Shown: positions 6,722-16,230, counted from the stretch's first letter. The stretch: DNA of 27,095 nt from Candidatus Desantisiibacteriota bacterium (GCA_016209155.1 JACQWU010000219.1:1-27095), one strand, 5' to 3'. Notes: a model not told the origin generated them from the letters alone. A program made the numbers and translations.

Positions 6722-9700
6722 ATGAATAAAAAACAAAAATTATCATTGATATTAGTTTTAATCTTCTTTTTCCGTTCCTCCCTTTTTGCAGAGGATGTAA
6801 TTTTTGATAAATCTGCTCTTAAAAAAGAAATTGATGAGATTAACCTGGCAATAAAAATAAAAGGTGCAAAATGGACAGCGGGAGAGACATCTATTTCAAA
6901 ATTACCGCCTGAAGAAAGAAAAAAATATGTCGGTGCGATAAAATCTCCATTTATAAATACTTTAAATATTGCGCCTCTTAAAGCTTATCAGGCAACTGCA
7001 TTACCGGCAAGTTTAGATTGGAGAAATAATGGAGGAAATTTTGTAACATCAGTAAAACAACAGGGTGGATGCGGCAGCTGTTGGGCATTTGCGGCAACTG
7101 CGGGACTTGAGTCAGCTGTTCTTAGAACGAATAACACGCCTAATATTGATTTAGATTTATCAGAACAGGTTCTTTTGTCCTGCGGCAGTATTAATGATCC
7201 CTGTGGAGGCGGACAAATCTGGGCGGCTTCAAATTTTTTTGAAAACAACGGATTGCCTCCTGAAACATATTATCCTTATATTGCTGATAAAGGAAACTGT
7301 AATAATGCTTCTTTAAACTGGCAGGACGAGGCATATAAACTTACAAGCTGTTTAATTGTATCAAGCCATACAACCCCTTCAATAGATACATTAAAAAATG
7401 CTCTTTTTTCCTACGGCCCATTAACAGTATTAATGTCAGTTTATTCGGATTTCAATTCTTATCTTGGAGGTATTTATTCATATACTTCAGGTTCGTACGT
7501 AGGCGGCCATGCTGTATTAATTGTTGGTTACAATGATACTGAACAATGTTTTACTGTAAAAAACAGCTGGGATGAATATTGGGGTGAATCCGGATTTTTC
7601 AGAATTGCATATAGTGAGGTTAATAGTGTAGTTGGTTTAGCTAATGAGACCTATGCCTTTGAAAAAACATCGAGTCCGCATATAACAATAACAGCAACAA
7701 CCGGAGCAGGCGGAAGTATTAATCCGGCCGGAACTATAACTCTTAAACGCGGAGAGAATAAAACATATTCAATATTGCCCGACAATGATTATCATGTGCA
7801 CGATGTTAAAGTGGATTCTCAATCTATTGGAGCTGTAACTTCATACACATTTACCGATGTATCGGTTAGTCATACAATACACGCTGTTTTTGCCATGAAT
7901 CCAAATACTATAACAGCATCCGCCGGTCCAAACGGCTCTATCAACCCGTCAGGGAATGTGTCTGTAAATGAGGGCTCGGATCAAACATTTACAATATCAC
8001 CTGACGACGGGTATTCTATATCTGATGTTAAAGTGGATTCTCAATCTATTGGAGCTGTTATCTCTTACACATTTACGAATGTAACATCAAATCATACAAT
8101 AGAGGCTTTTTTTAATATTACTCCAAATACCATAACAGCAGCCGCAGGCTCAAACGGCTCTATCAGTCCATCCGGAAATGTAATAGTAAATAGAGGAGAG
8201 AATAAAACATTTTCAATATTGCCGGACAATAATTATCACGTGAAAGATGTTAAAGTGGATTCTATTTCTATTGGAGCTGTAACTTCATACACATTTACTG
8301 ATGTAATATCCACTCATACAATAGATGTTACTTTTGCTATTAATACATATAACATAGCAGTTACCGCAGGACCAAACGGCTCTGTTTTTCCATCGGTTAA
8401 TATTAATCCGAGTTATGGAGCTGACCAGTCATTTTTAATATTACCGGATGATGGATATCATGTGGATAATGTAAAAATAGATTCTGTATCAATCGGCTCT
8501 GTAACTTCATATAAATTTACCAATATAACAACTAATCATACGATAGATGTTTTATTTAAAGCAAATAAACCTTTTGCGAATTTTTCAGCAGATACAACCG
8601 TAATATATATTCCTTATATTGTACATTTTTATGATATATCTACAGGGATTGTCAATGCATGGGCATGGAATTTTGGTGATAAAAAAATTTCAAATGAAAA
8701 AAATCCTGTACATACATATAATTCCTCCGGCATATTTTCAGTGAGTCTTTCAATAAGCGGTCAGGGAGGATATAATAGTACCAAACGGACTGATTATATT
8801 CACGCTCTTAATCCTGTTAAGGTATTTCCTTATTCCACAACTTTAATTGCTGGCAGGTTCCTGCAGCTCACAGCTTCAGGCGGAATGGAGCCCTACACCT
8901 GGAGCGTAAACGACACAACGATTTCACGCATAGATAAAACAGGTCTTCTTACGCCTGTTTTAGATACAAAAGCCGGGGCTGACAGGATTTGCCGTGTTAC
9001 TGTAAAAGATAAATATAATTATCTATCATCAACAGGCGATATAACCATTCCATATGATTATGACAGGGATAAACTTCCGGACACATGGGAAGTGCTTAAT
9101 AACTTAAATCCGCAGGATTCAACCGAAATCAATGGCTGTAATGGTGATCCTGATGCTGACGGGATAAATAACTCACTGGAACTTTTTTACGGCTTGAATC
9201 CATATTTATCTGACAAACCCGGGATACCTGTTTTAGCAGGTCCGGATGAAAGCGCAGAAATTAAAAAATACTTACCTCTTCTTTCTGTTAAAAATTCAAC
9301 AAGTCCGGATAATTTTACTTTGCTGTATGATTTTAGAATTTATTCGGACAGTTTTTGCACCATGCTATATGATTCCGGATATAATATACCGGAAGGAACA
9401 CTGCAAACGGAGTGGAATGTGACAAAAGCGCTTAAAGAAAATAAATTCTATTACTGGCACGCGCATGCAAAAAATCAGTTTACCGGCGGCGACTGGTCTT
9501 CCACATTCTGTTTTTGGGTAAATGTTAATGAAGAACCTCCGGCAGCACCAATCCCTGACTATCCGGGGAATATGAGCATCATTGATACTGCAAACATTAC
9601 TTTATTTGTTAAAAATTCATACGATTTTGACATTGATTCCAAAAAATTTTACGATTTTAAAATTGCAAAAGATTTATGGTTTTTTAATATTTTTGACTCC

Positions 9701-10654
9701 GCATCAAATATAGCTGAAAATCCCGGCGGTGTGACTTCATGGCAGGTTAAGGGAAATCCGGAAGAAGATAAATACTATTATTGGAAAGCGAAATGCCGTG
9801 ATGAACATGGACTTGAAAGTTTATGGTCAACTGTTTCCATATTTTTTGTTAATAATCAAAATTATGTCCCGCCCGTTCCGGAACCATTATTTCCTTTAAA
9901 TAATTCAGAAATAAACAGAGACAGTTTTTCGCTTATTACATCAAAACCATATGATCCGTTCAAAAGGCAGATTGGTCTTGTTTTCGAATATGATACAGGC
10001 CTGCCTATAAATAATCTTTCACCGGGATACTCTCAATCAGGAATAATATACGATACTATTTGCAATGTGGGAATATTTTCTGATAATGAAACAATTTACT
10101 GGCGGGTATGTTCTCTTATTGGTGAATCAAAAAGCAATTGGAGTTCTGCTCAAAAAGTATTTATTAATACTGCTGATGATCCGCCTTCAGTGCCTTTATT
10201 GAAATATCCGGTAAACAATGAAACCATAACAACTCCAAATCCGGTATTTACGGTCTTTCCTCCTTTTGATCCTGATGATTTAAACATCAGTATTAATTAT
10301 GAGGTATGCGATATGGCAAATAATATTATCGCACAAAGTGAAAATGAAGGTATTTCCTGGAGGATTGATAGCAATTTGATTCCTTCAAGCAAATATAAAT
10401 GGCGTGCGCAATCAAAAGATCCTCATGGAATAGTAAGTGCATGGTCGGATTATGAAATTTTTACATTTGCAAATGTTCCTGCTCAAAATAATGCGGCTGA
10501 TTCTAAAAAGAAAAATCCCTGTCTTATTACTAATATTTTCCCCTGCAATTCTAAAATTCCGGCAAAATTATTGAAAATTAGAGATAAGATTTTGATGAGG
10601 AATATTTTTGGCAGGGGTATTATTAAATATTATTATAACTATTCAGGTATTTAA
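6722..10654 (+). CDS. Secreted papain-like (C1A) cysteine peptidase with repeats and CFI-box-type C-terminus
   Basis: The frame is open from 6692, but the signal peptide MNKKQKLSLILVLIFFF...SLFA begins at the ATG at 6722, the likelier start (1310 residues). After a pro-region (KGAKWTAGETSISKLPPEER) comes a C1A domain with oxyanion Gln114, catalytic Cys120 (QQGGCGSCWAFA), His263 (GGHAVLIVGY) and Asn281 (VKNSWDEYWG). Then follow four repeats of about 74 residues of the divergent InlB B-repeat type (about 7678-8566), a PKD domain (WAWNFGD), a Big_2-like stretch, a calcium-type segment (DYDRDKLPD...GDPDADGINN) and four Fn3-like modules. The last 45 residues (CLITNIF...LLKIRDKILMRN...GIIKYYYNYS) fit the CFI-box-CTERM domain, with CLI in place of CFI. 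It is probably a surface or secreted protease; substrate unknown. A terminator follows at 10769. Confidence 0.9.
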   Translation: MNKKQKLSLILVLIFFFRSSLFAEDVIFDKSALKKEIDEINLAIKIKGAKWTAGETSISKLPPEERKKYVGAIKSPFINTLNIAPLKAYQATALPASLDWRNNGGNFVTSVKQQGGCGSCWAFAATAGLESAVLRTNNTPNIDLDLSEQVLLSCGSINDPCGGGQIWAASNFFENNGLPPETYYPYIADKGNCNNASLNWQDEAYKLTSCLIVSSHTTPSIDTLKNALFSYGPLTVLMSVYSDFNSYLGGIYSYTSGSYVGGHAVLIVGYNDTEQCFTVKNSWDEYWGESGFFRIAYSEVNSVVGLANETYAFEKTSSPHITITATTGAGGSINPAGTITLKRGENKTYSILPDNDYHVHDVKVDSQSIGAVTSYTFTDVSVSHTIHAVFAMNPNTITASAGPNGSINPSGNVSVNEGSDQTFTISPDDGYSISDVKVDSQSIGAVISYTFTNVTSNHTIEAFFNITPNTITAAAGSNGSISPSGNVIVNRGENKTFSILPDNNYHVKDVKVDSISIGAVTSYTFTDVISTHTIDVTFAINTYNIAVTAGPNGSVFPSVNINPSYGADQSFLILPDDGYHVDNVKIDSVSIGSVTSYKFTNITTNHTIDVLFKANKPFANFSADTTVIYIPYIVHFYDISTGIVNAWAWNFGDKKISNEKNPVHTYNSSGIFSVSLSISGQGGYNSTKRTDYIHALNPVKVFPYSTTLIAGRFLQLTASGGMEPYTWSVNDTTISRIDKTGLLTPVLDTKAGADRICRVTVKDKYNYLSSTGDITIPYDYDRDKLPDTWEVLNNLNPQDSTEINGCNGDPDADGINNSLELFYGLNPYLSDKPGIPVLAGPDESAEIKKYLPLLSVKNSTSPDNFTLLYDFRIYSDSFCTMLYDSGYNIPEGTLQTEWNVTKALKENKFYYWHAHAKNQFTGGDWSSTFCFWVNVNEEPPAAPIPDYPGNMSIIDTANITLFVKNSYDFDIDSKKFYDFKIAKDLWFFNIFDSASNIAENPGGVTSWQVKGNPEEDKYYYWKAKCRDEHGLESLWSTVSIFFVNNQNYVPPVPEPLFPLNNSEINRDSFSLITSKPYDPFKRQIGLVFEYDTGLPINNLSPGYSQSGIIYDTICNVGIFSDNETIYWRVCSLIGESKSNWSSAQKVFINTADDPPSVPLLKYPVNNETITTPNPVFTVFPPFDPDDLNISINYEVCDMANNIIAQSENEGISWRIDSNLIPSSKYKWRAQSKDPHGIVSAWSDYEIFTFANVPAQNNAADSKKKNPCLITNIFPCNSKIPAKLLKIRDKILMRNIFGRGIIKYYYNYSGI
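7678..8566 (+). repeat. Four tandem InlB-type repeats in the peptidase gene
   Basis: The unit is about 222 bases. The copies begin near 7678, 7903, 8125 and 8347. Copies 1 and 2 share an exact 32-base stretch (7807-7838 and 8028-8059) and copy 3 is close to them, which indicates recent homogenisation. Copy 4 is the most diverged. Confidence 0.8.
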
Positions 10655-10655
10655 G

Positions 10656-10725
10656 CTGAAGGATATTAGTCATCACACCTGATAGCCTTAAACCTTCGGT
10701 CTAAACACCAGATATAACGTAAGTA
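10656..10725 (-). repeat. Dispersed repeat, copy A
   Basis: Bases 10656-10680 are the exact reverse complement of 26334-26358 (25 bases; core GTGTGATGACTAATATCC). The neighbouring CCTTCGGTCTAAACACC resembles the CCTTCAGTCTAAATACC flank there. It starts two bases after the peptidase stop codon. Confidence 0.7.
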
Positions 10726-10768
10726 CAAAACCTTATTAATATTTTAAATTTCAATGCAATTCCTGAAA

Positions 10769-10806
10769 AAAAATGGTTGGGGAAATGCAGCTACCCAACC
10801 ATTTTT
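10769..10806 (+). terminator. Rho-independent terminator of the C1A peptidase gene
   Basis: AAAAATGGTTGGG (10769-10781) pairs with CCCAACCATTTTT (10794-10806) around a 12-base loop, ending in a T-run. The A-run before the stem means it could also work for minus-strand transcripts. Confidence 0.9.
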
Positions 10807-10838
10807 AACATATAATTAATTATTAATGAGAATCTATA

Positions 10839-11100
10839 CTAAAATCCTATTGTTTTTGTCATACTGTTATTTGTTTCATTTAATTCCCTTATTACATTAG
10901 CATTATCAACAGTCGAAATAATTGTATGACTGCCTGCTTATAGATTCCCGGGCTGTAGAGTTGTAACACCGCCGACAGTACGGAATGATTGATCGGCAAG
11001 TGAACCTAAATTATATGTCCACTTTAGCTTTCCATCTACCCAGATTTTTAATTATCCAACTCCTGCAGGTACTACACTGGTCCCGATACCATTAAGCAAA
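10839..11100 (-). pseudogene. CARDB-domain gene remnant
   Basis: In one minus-strand frame the sequence reads VNKILLNGIGTSVVPAGVG, stop, LKIWVDGKLKWTYNLGSLAD and on to TVGGVTTLQPGNL, stop, AGSHTIISTVDNANVIRELN, ending NNSMTKTIGF before TAG (10839-10841). This is the ordinary end of a CARDB cell-adhesion-type domain (as in ADKDEVITEISEQNN of the next gene), broken by two in-frame TAA codons. Its beginning is lost near 11100. The intact gene at 11185 carries four CARDB repeats on the other strand, of a different sequence subtype. I see no other gene between 10655 and 11184. Confidence 0.6.
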
Positions 11101-11184
11101 ATCTTATTGACATGATAATTTTTTCATGATTAAATTAAGTTATTGCGGGTGTGTTTTTACCAAATTTATGTGAAGGGGAATGTT

Positions 11185-14100
11185 ATGAAAATAAAAAAAA
11201 TGTTTTTCTCTGCATGTATTATTTCTATGTTTATATTTATAAGTATATTCGTTAATTTGTGTTACGCGGGCAGTGATTATATATTACTATATAGTACACC
11301 GGGGTATGATACAAGAGAAACAAAAAGAGTATTGGTCAGGGCATATACTGATCCTGTCAGTTTTGTCATTGATGAAGCTAATTCAAGCTGGAAGCTTTAT
11401 GATGTAAATAGTAATAGTTTTGTTATGTCAGGACAGATTAAAAGTCTTGGAAGAACTTTTGGTGTAGACTTATGGGAAGTTGACTTCTCCTCTTTGCGCG
11501 CTCCGGGCCGTTATCAAATTAAAGTATATTTGGAAAGTGCTCCGCTTTCAAATACTGTTTTACTCACAACAGAAAGTTTTGATGTTAAAGATAATATTTT
11601 CTTTGATAAAAATTTTAGAAACTTAACATATCTTAACGCTGAAGAGCGAGCTGCCTCTGCTTATTATGGTTATGGATTTTATGATTGTAACAGTCGTATG
11701 GGCGAAGCCAATTCACACGGGATGTTTCTTGCCGGCCTCGTGAATGCATATGTCTTAAAAGAAAATGTTTTAACAATAAATGAAAAAACCCGGTTAATTA
11801 ATGCAATTAATAAATCTGTTGATTATTTATTATCATTATATCTGTCAACAGGTGAACTCAGGCATGAATACCCGACAAGACCCGGGCAGGATGCCGGACC
11901 CGGGATATGGCATACATACGAAGGGCTGTATGGCCTTGTAACTTTCATGAATCATTTTCACTATATTGATCCCGTGCGTTCCAATAGTATTCACGACAAA
12001 ATCCCTCAAATAATACAATATTTAGATACAAACGGCGGCTGGCCAAGACCGCTTAAAATTGTCGTGTATTATTATCTCTATAACTTTAATAATGCGGATA
12101 CTCAATATAAAGATCTGGCGATATCTTTTTTAAATGCTCAAATGGCTGTTTTTAATATGTCAACTGTAAACAGAGGCTGGCCGTTCCCTATTTTCCAGGG
12201 GCTTTATTTGCTTGCGAATGCTTTCCCTGATAATCCCGCTTATGATACCAGCTGGATACCAAACGCAAACAGGATAGTTAATAACTATTGCAAATATCTT
12301 CTGGATAATAACGGTTTCCATGTTTTTCCTCAAGGGAGCACAAACGTTGATTGGAATGACATGGTATCAATTCCAAAAGCATGGTCACAGGATCCTTATC
12401 CTCATAATTTCTATGCTAACGGCCCTTATGGCGCCAGGGTTCAGGATGCAGTTTACCTTGCGGCATTAACAGGTAAACACAAAATATTAAAACCTCTTAT
12501 GTCAGGCAGTCTTGGATGGGTAAAAGGTTTGAACCTTGGGATTCCATCTCAATATGTTTCCGGAGTAACGCCGGCAGAACCGATTGCCTGCGCATCATTT
12601 ATAATCAACACAGATAAATACTCAAAACCATGGACCTATTGGGAATGGGGACCTCCAACAAGCAATGTGCAATCAATCGTTAATGGTTTTTATATAGTTA
12701 ACGGTGCCCTGGTTTATAATAATTATGATTGGCAAACAGGGGAGACATTTATTTTAACAGATGGAACTTATATTCAGGGATCTAGTGTATATGAAAATTA
12801 TTTGCAAACATTTAGTTCAACATTAATATCAATAGAAATAAGTCCTGAAAGCGCTTCAATAGTAAAAGGCGGAACACAGCAATTTAAAGCGATTGGGACA
12901 TATCTGGATAGTTCTTTGGGTGACTTAACTTCTTCTGTTACATGGTCAAGCAGTAATAATGAAGCTGCAACAATTAATTCAAATGGTCTTGCGCAATCAA
13001 TTGAACTGGGGAATACAAATATTACAGCAAACCTTAACAATATAACAAGCAATATTGCCTCTCTTTCAATTTACAGGAATAATCATGCGCCTGTATTCCA
13101 GCCATCAATCGGAAATAGAGATATTAATGAAAATCAATTACTTACTATATATATAAATGGAGTTGATCCTGACGGAGATCCGGTAAGTTATTCAGCAGCA
13201 GGATTGCCATCCGGAGCTAATTTTGATTCAACAGCAGGAATTTTCACCTGGACCCCGGCTTACAGCCAATCGGGTACATATAATGTAGCATTTACAGTTT
13301 CAGATGGTTATTTAGCAAATTCGGAGCTAATTACAATAACAGTTCAAGATGTATCAAAACCTGATCTTATAATGACAGCTCTTTCTACGACTTCAACCAA
13401 AGTTGCGCCGGGAAGTACTTTAATAGTTTCCAATACAGTTAAAAATCAGGGAGTCATAGCTTCAAGTAAATTCACAATTGGTTTTCATCTTTCACAAGAC
13501 ACGATTTATGGTGGAAGTGATGATGTGGTATTTGCGACTGTGCGTTCTGTTGCATCTTTGGGTGTTGGGGCATCAAGTGCATCCTCAACAACTTTAACTA
13601 TCCCTGCCAATACACCTTTAGGAAATTATTATATTTGTGCCTTTGCTGATAAAGATGAAGTTATTACTGAAATTAGTGAACAAAATAACACAATTAGTAC
13701 ATTAATTCCTATTGAAGTCACAGAAGCGGATCTTATAATGACTGCTGTAAATGGTCCTGGAACAGGTATTACAGGAACATCAATCTCTGTATCTTCTACA
13801 GTTCGAAATCAAGGAACAGGAACTATTTCAAGTTTTACTATTGGAATTTATCTGTCATCTGATGTAACTATTACAACATCAGATACCCGGATAGGGACAC
13901 GAACTGTTTCAAGCTTAAATGGAGCAGGCAGTAATACCGCAACTACAACATCATTGCTCATACCTACTTCACTTACAGGCGGTACATATTATATTGGTGC
14001 TATTGCAGATTATAATAATGCAAGAAAAGAATCCGATGAAATTAACAATGCTTTAACCGGAAATACAATTGATATAACATCAGGTGTTGATGCTATTGTG

Positions 14101-14802
14101 ACTGCTTTAAGCGGTCCATCATCCGGCGCTACAGGAACATCCATCTCTATAACTTCAACAGTTAAAAATCAGGGTATTGGAACTATGTCAGCTTCTACTT
14201 TAGGGATATACCTATCAACAGATGCCAATATCACAACATCAGATACACGACTTGGCACAGCATCTATTACAGCCCTTGCCGCAGGAGCATCAAGTACAGT
14301 GACAACATCTTTAACTATACCTTTAACTCTGTCTGCCGGACAATATTATATCGGGGCTATAGCTGATTACAATAATGCCAGAAAAGAATCAGATGAAACC
14401 AATAATGCTTTAACTGGCAATACAATTGATATAATATCCGGTGTTGATGCTATAGTAACAGATGTAAACGGCCCAGCATCGGGTATTACAGGAATATCTA
14501 TCTCTGTAACTTCAACTGTTAAAAATCAGGGTATAGGAACTATGTCGGCTTCTACTTTAGGGATATATATATCAACAGATGCAGTCATCACAACATCAGA
14601 TATACGACTTGGTACAGCATCTATTGCAACCCTTGCCCCAGGCGTATCAAGCACAGTTTCAAAATCTTTTGTAGTGCCTTCAACTCTGGCTGCCGGCATA
14701 TATTATATCGGCGCTAAAGCTGATTACAATAATGCGATCAAAGAATCTGATGAAACTAATAATGCTTTAACCGGAAATACAATTGATTTAACTAAACCTT
14801 AA
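11185..14802 (+). CDS. Secreted GH9-like protein with Big_2, Ig-like and four CARDB repeats
   Basis: The frame is open from a TTG at 11143, but AAGGGGA before the ATG at 11185 and the signal peptide there (MKIKKMFF...NLCYA) mark the real start, giving 1205 residues. The mature N-terminus fits the Ig-like CelD_N domain that precedes family 9 glycoside hydrolases (RETKRVLVRAYTDP...LRAPGRYQIKVYL). A long alpha-rich region follows, about residues 130-540 (YDCNSRMGEANSHGMFLAGL, GIWHTYEGLYGLVTFM), with the look of an (alpha/alpha)6 barrel. The GH9 catalytic DAGD motif is not visible, so activity is uncertain. Then come a Big_2 domain (ISIEISPESASIVKGGTQQF), an Ig-like domain (DPDGDPVSYSAAGLPSGANF) and four CARDB repeats. 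It probably binds or processes carbohydrate outside the cell. Confidence 0.75.
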   Translation: MKIKKMFFSACIISMFIFISIFVNLCYAGSDYILLYSTPGYDTRETKRVLVRAYTDPVSFVIDEANSSWKLYDVNSNSFVMSGQIKSLGRTFGVDLWEVDFSSLRAPGRYQIKVYLESAPLSNTVLLTTESFDVKDNIFFDKNFRNLTYLNAEERAASAYYGYGFYDCNSRMGEANSHGMFLAGLVNAYVLKENVLTINEKTRLINAINKSVDYLLSLYLSTGELRHEYPTRPGQDAGPGIWHTYEGLYGLVTFMNHFHYIDPVRSNSIHDKIPQIIQYLDTNGGWPRPLKIVVYYYLYNFNNADTQYKDLAISFLNAQMAVFNMSTVNRGWPFPIFQGLYLLANAFPDNPAYDTSWIPNANRIVNNYCKYLLDNNGFHVFPQGSTNVDWNDMVSIPKAWSQDPYPHNFYANGPYGARVQDAVYLAALTGKHKILKPLMSGSLGWVKGLNLGIPSQYVSGVTPAEPIACASFIINTDKYSKPWTYWEWGPPTSNVQSIVNGFYIVNGALVYNNYDWQTGETFILTDGTYIQGSSVYENYLQTFSSTLISIEISPESASIVKGGTQQFKAIGTYLDSSLGDLTSSVTWSSSNNEAATINSNGLAQSIELGNTNITANLNNITSNIASLSIYRNNHAPVFQPSIGNRDINENQLLTIYINGVDPDGDPVSYSAAGLPSGANFDSTAGIFTWTPAYSQSGTYNVAFTVSDGYLANSELITITVQDVSKPDLIMTALSTTSTKVAPGSTLIVSNTVKNQGVIASSKFTIGFHLSQDTIYGGSDDVVFATVRSVASLGVGASSASSTTLTIPANTPLGNYYICAFADKDEVITEISEQNNTISTLIPIEVTEADLIMTAVNGPGTGITGTSISVSSTVRNQGTGTISSFTIGIYLSSDVTITTSDTRIGTRTVSSLNGAGSNTATTTSLLIPTSLTGGTYYIGAIADYNNARKESDEINNALTGNTIDITSGVDAIVTALSGPSSGATGTSISITSTVKNQGIGTMSASTLGIYLSTDANITTSDTRLGTASITALAAGASSTVTTSLTIPLTLSAGQYYIGAIADYNNARKESDETNNALTGNTIDIISGVDAIVTDVNGPASGITGISISVTSTVKNQGIGTMSASTLGIYISTDAVITTSDIRLGTASIATLAPGVSSTVSKSFVVPSTLAAGIYYIGAKADYNNAIKESDETNNALTGNTIDLTKP
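13357..14802 (+). repeat. Four tandem CARDB repeats
   Basis: Units of about 360 bases begin near 13357, 13723, 14083 and 14440, each starting (K/E/G)xD(L/A)I and ending with an ESDExNNALTGNTID-like tail. The last two are very similar in DNA, for example around the codons for STVKNQGIGTMSASTLGIY, so they duplicated recently. The first is the most diverged. Confidence 0.85.
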
Positions 14803-14830
14803 CTTTTTAAGAGCATCCGGTTATATTTTT

Positions 14831-15334
14831 CTAGAACGACCAGCCAATCTTAAGGTTCTCGAGTGTCTGCAATTCAGTGTGACTTGCGCTCTCACGGACG
14901 TACTGCGGTCCAATTTGCACTTCAAAGGTGAAACCTCTCTTCGTTACAATTTTGTACCCTGCGAATACCCCCGCCCGTACTCCGACGTAATAATCCATGG
15001 GAGAGTCGAGTTTACCGGAGACGTGAATGTAACCGGTATCAGCGCCCAGCATCAGACCATGGGTGAACGACCCAATGAGGTAGTAACGGAATTGGTACCC
15101 TGCTTCCCATTCATCATAGTTTTTTCCCTCCTCAGATACCTGTCCCCCTCCCAAAATCGCGGCAGCACTGATTTTATCGGTAATCCTCAGCTCACCCGTT
15201 AAATGGAGGACCGGGCTAAGGAGATGAAAGGGCGATATGGTGATAGATACCTTCCGCTGCTGCACCTTTTCCCCTGCACAGACCGCGACGGAAAAGGCAA
15301 TAATCATCAGGACGATAATAAATGCTCTCATCAT
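14831..15334 (-). CDS. Small outer-membrane beta-barrel protein
   Basis: The 167 residues start with a signal peptide that is likely cut after VCA (MMRAFIIVLMIIAFSVAVCA). The mature chain alternates polar and apolar residues in strand-like segments (YQFRYYLIGSF, LMLGADTGYIHVSG, YYVGVRAGVFAGYKI, FTFEVQIGPQYV) and ends in an aromatic residue (KIGWSF). That is the C-terminal signature of an outer-membrane barrel handled by the BAM machinery, probably of eight strands; DUF3575-type proteins look similar. GGAG precedes the ATG at 15334 by 7 bases. Its base composition is markedly richer in G+C than both neighbours, suggesting recent acquisition. It converges on the GH9-like gene with a 28-base gap that holds no clear terminator. 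Confidence 0.75.
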   Translation of the reverse strand: MMRAFIIVLMIIAFSVAVCAGEKVQQRKVSITISPFHLLSPVLHLTGELRITDKISAAAILGGGQVSEEGKNYDEWEAGYQFRYYLIGSFTHGLMLGADTGYIHVSGKLDSPMDYYVGVRAGVFAGYKIVTKRGFTFEVQIGPQYVRESASHTELQTLENLKIGWSF

Positions 15335-15419
15335 AGGATTTCTCCCTGGTTTTTAACAGTACCCCTTAATGTTCAAAACCATTTTCAATTCATTAATATT
15401 GATCTTATTCTGCAATCTA

Positions 15420-16217
15420 TTATTTTTCGCCAATTGCCTTGAAAAAAGTATAACAAAAAACCCCATCTGCATCTGTTGTTCTATACAAATCCTTAATACC
15501 ATCATCAAAAGCTTTTTCATCAATCAAACCGGCTTCAACAGAGGGTTGACGAACACCCTTAATCATTGCTGTAAAAGTGTTTTTTGTGAAACCCTCTACA
15601 AGTAAAGGTTTGCTATAATCAATATAAACAATACGTGGAGATACCCGGATAGATTTAAATCCCGCTCCGTTTAAAAGTGGATATAGTTCTCTTCCTATAT
15701 TAGCATTCCCGCCGGCTCTCTTTTGTAACTCGACCTGACAAAGAATGGCTCTGTGTGCAGCGGCGCTATCAGGATGAAAATAAGTAGATCCATGATCTCC
15801 CTCTATAACAGTGATTGTACCACCGGACTTGAGAAGGTTTTTCAGGCAGTATAGAGCCTCACCCGGACGTGCCAAATGTTCAAGAACAAAACAAACAAAA
15901 ATATGATCGAATGATTCCGGTTTAAAATGCAAATTAAAAATATCCCCCTGTTGAAAGCTAACATTTGCATATCCTGCTTCCTCAATATTTTTCCTGGCTT
16001 CAGCAAGCGAGCTGTTGGATATATCAACCGAGGTGATTTTAGCATGAGGGCTGTTATGGGCCAAGGTTATGGTTTGAGCACCAACACCACAACCGGCTTC
16101 AAGAACTTTACTCCCCGCCGGATAGAATGTATCGAAATGTAATAATTCAGCAAGAGTTGACGCTTGATCCTGTAACCTAATATTTTCTTTTTGATTATAT
16201 CCATGAACGTATTTCAA
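15420..16217 (-). CDS. Class I SAM-dependent methyltransferase
   Basis: The 265-residue protein has a standard Rossmann methyltransferase fold: motif I VLEAGCGVGAQT (about residues 38-49), the acidic end of strand 2 in ITSVDIS, motif II around GDIFNLHFKPESFDHIFVCF, and VLEHLARPGEALYCLKNLLK. The later signature VIEGDHGSTYFHPDS and the end DLYRTTDADGVFCYTFFKA mark a conserved subfamily of Methyltransf_11-like enzymes of unknown substrate. The start is TTG at 16217, with GGAGG at 16226-16230, 8 bases away, and no better ATG nearby. The gene stands alone; no neighbouring biosynthetic cluster indicates the substrate. Confidence 0.88.
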   Translation of the reverse strand: MKYVHGYNQKENIRLQDQASTLAELLHFDTFYPAGSKVLEAGCGVGAQTITLAHNSPHAKITSVDISNSSLAEARKNIEEAGYANVSFQQGDIFNLHFKPESFDHIFVCFVLEHLARPGEALYCLKNLLKSGGTITVIEGDHGSTYFHPDSAAAHRAILCQVELQKRAGGNANIGRELYPLLNGAGFKSIRVSPRIVYIDYSKPLLVEGFTKNTFTAMIKGVRQPSVEAGLIDEKAFDDGIKDLYRTTDADGVFCYTFFKAIGEK

Positions 16218-16225
16218 ATTTATAA

Positions 16226-16230
16226 CCTCC
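16226..16230 (-). promoter_or_regulatory. Ribosome site that fixes a TTG start
   Basis: On the minus strand GGAGG stands 8 bases before the TTG at 16217, and no ATG or GTG in frame competes. The same GGAG-8-TTG layout recurs at fabH and fabK. Confidence 0.7.

Noticed and set aside
7680-8570. CRISPR-like regular repeats
   Set aside because: The period is about 222 bases and coding; these are protein domain repeats, not CRISPR.
14879-15605. Three plus-strand ORFs opposite the outer-membrane and methyltransferase genes
   Set aside because: The minus-strand genes have signal peptide, family motifs and ribosome sites; the plus-strand frames have none.
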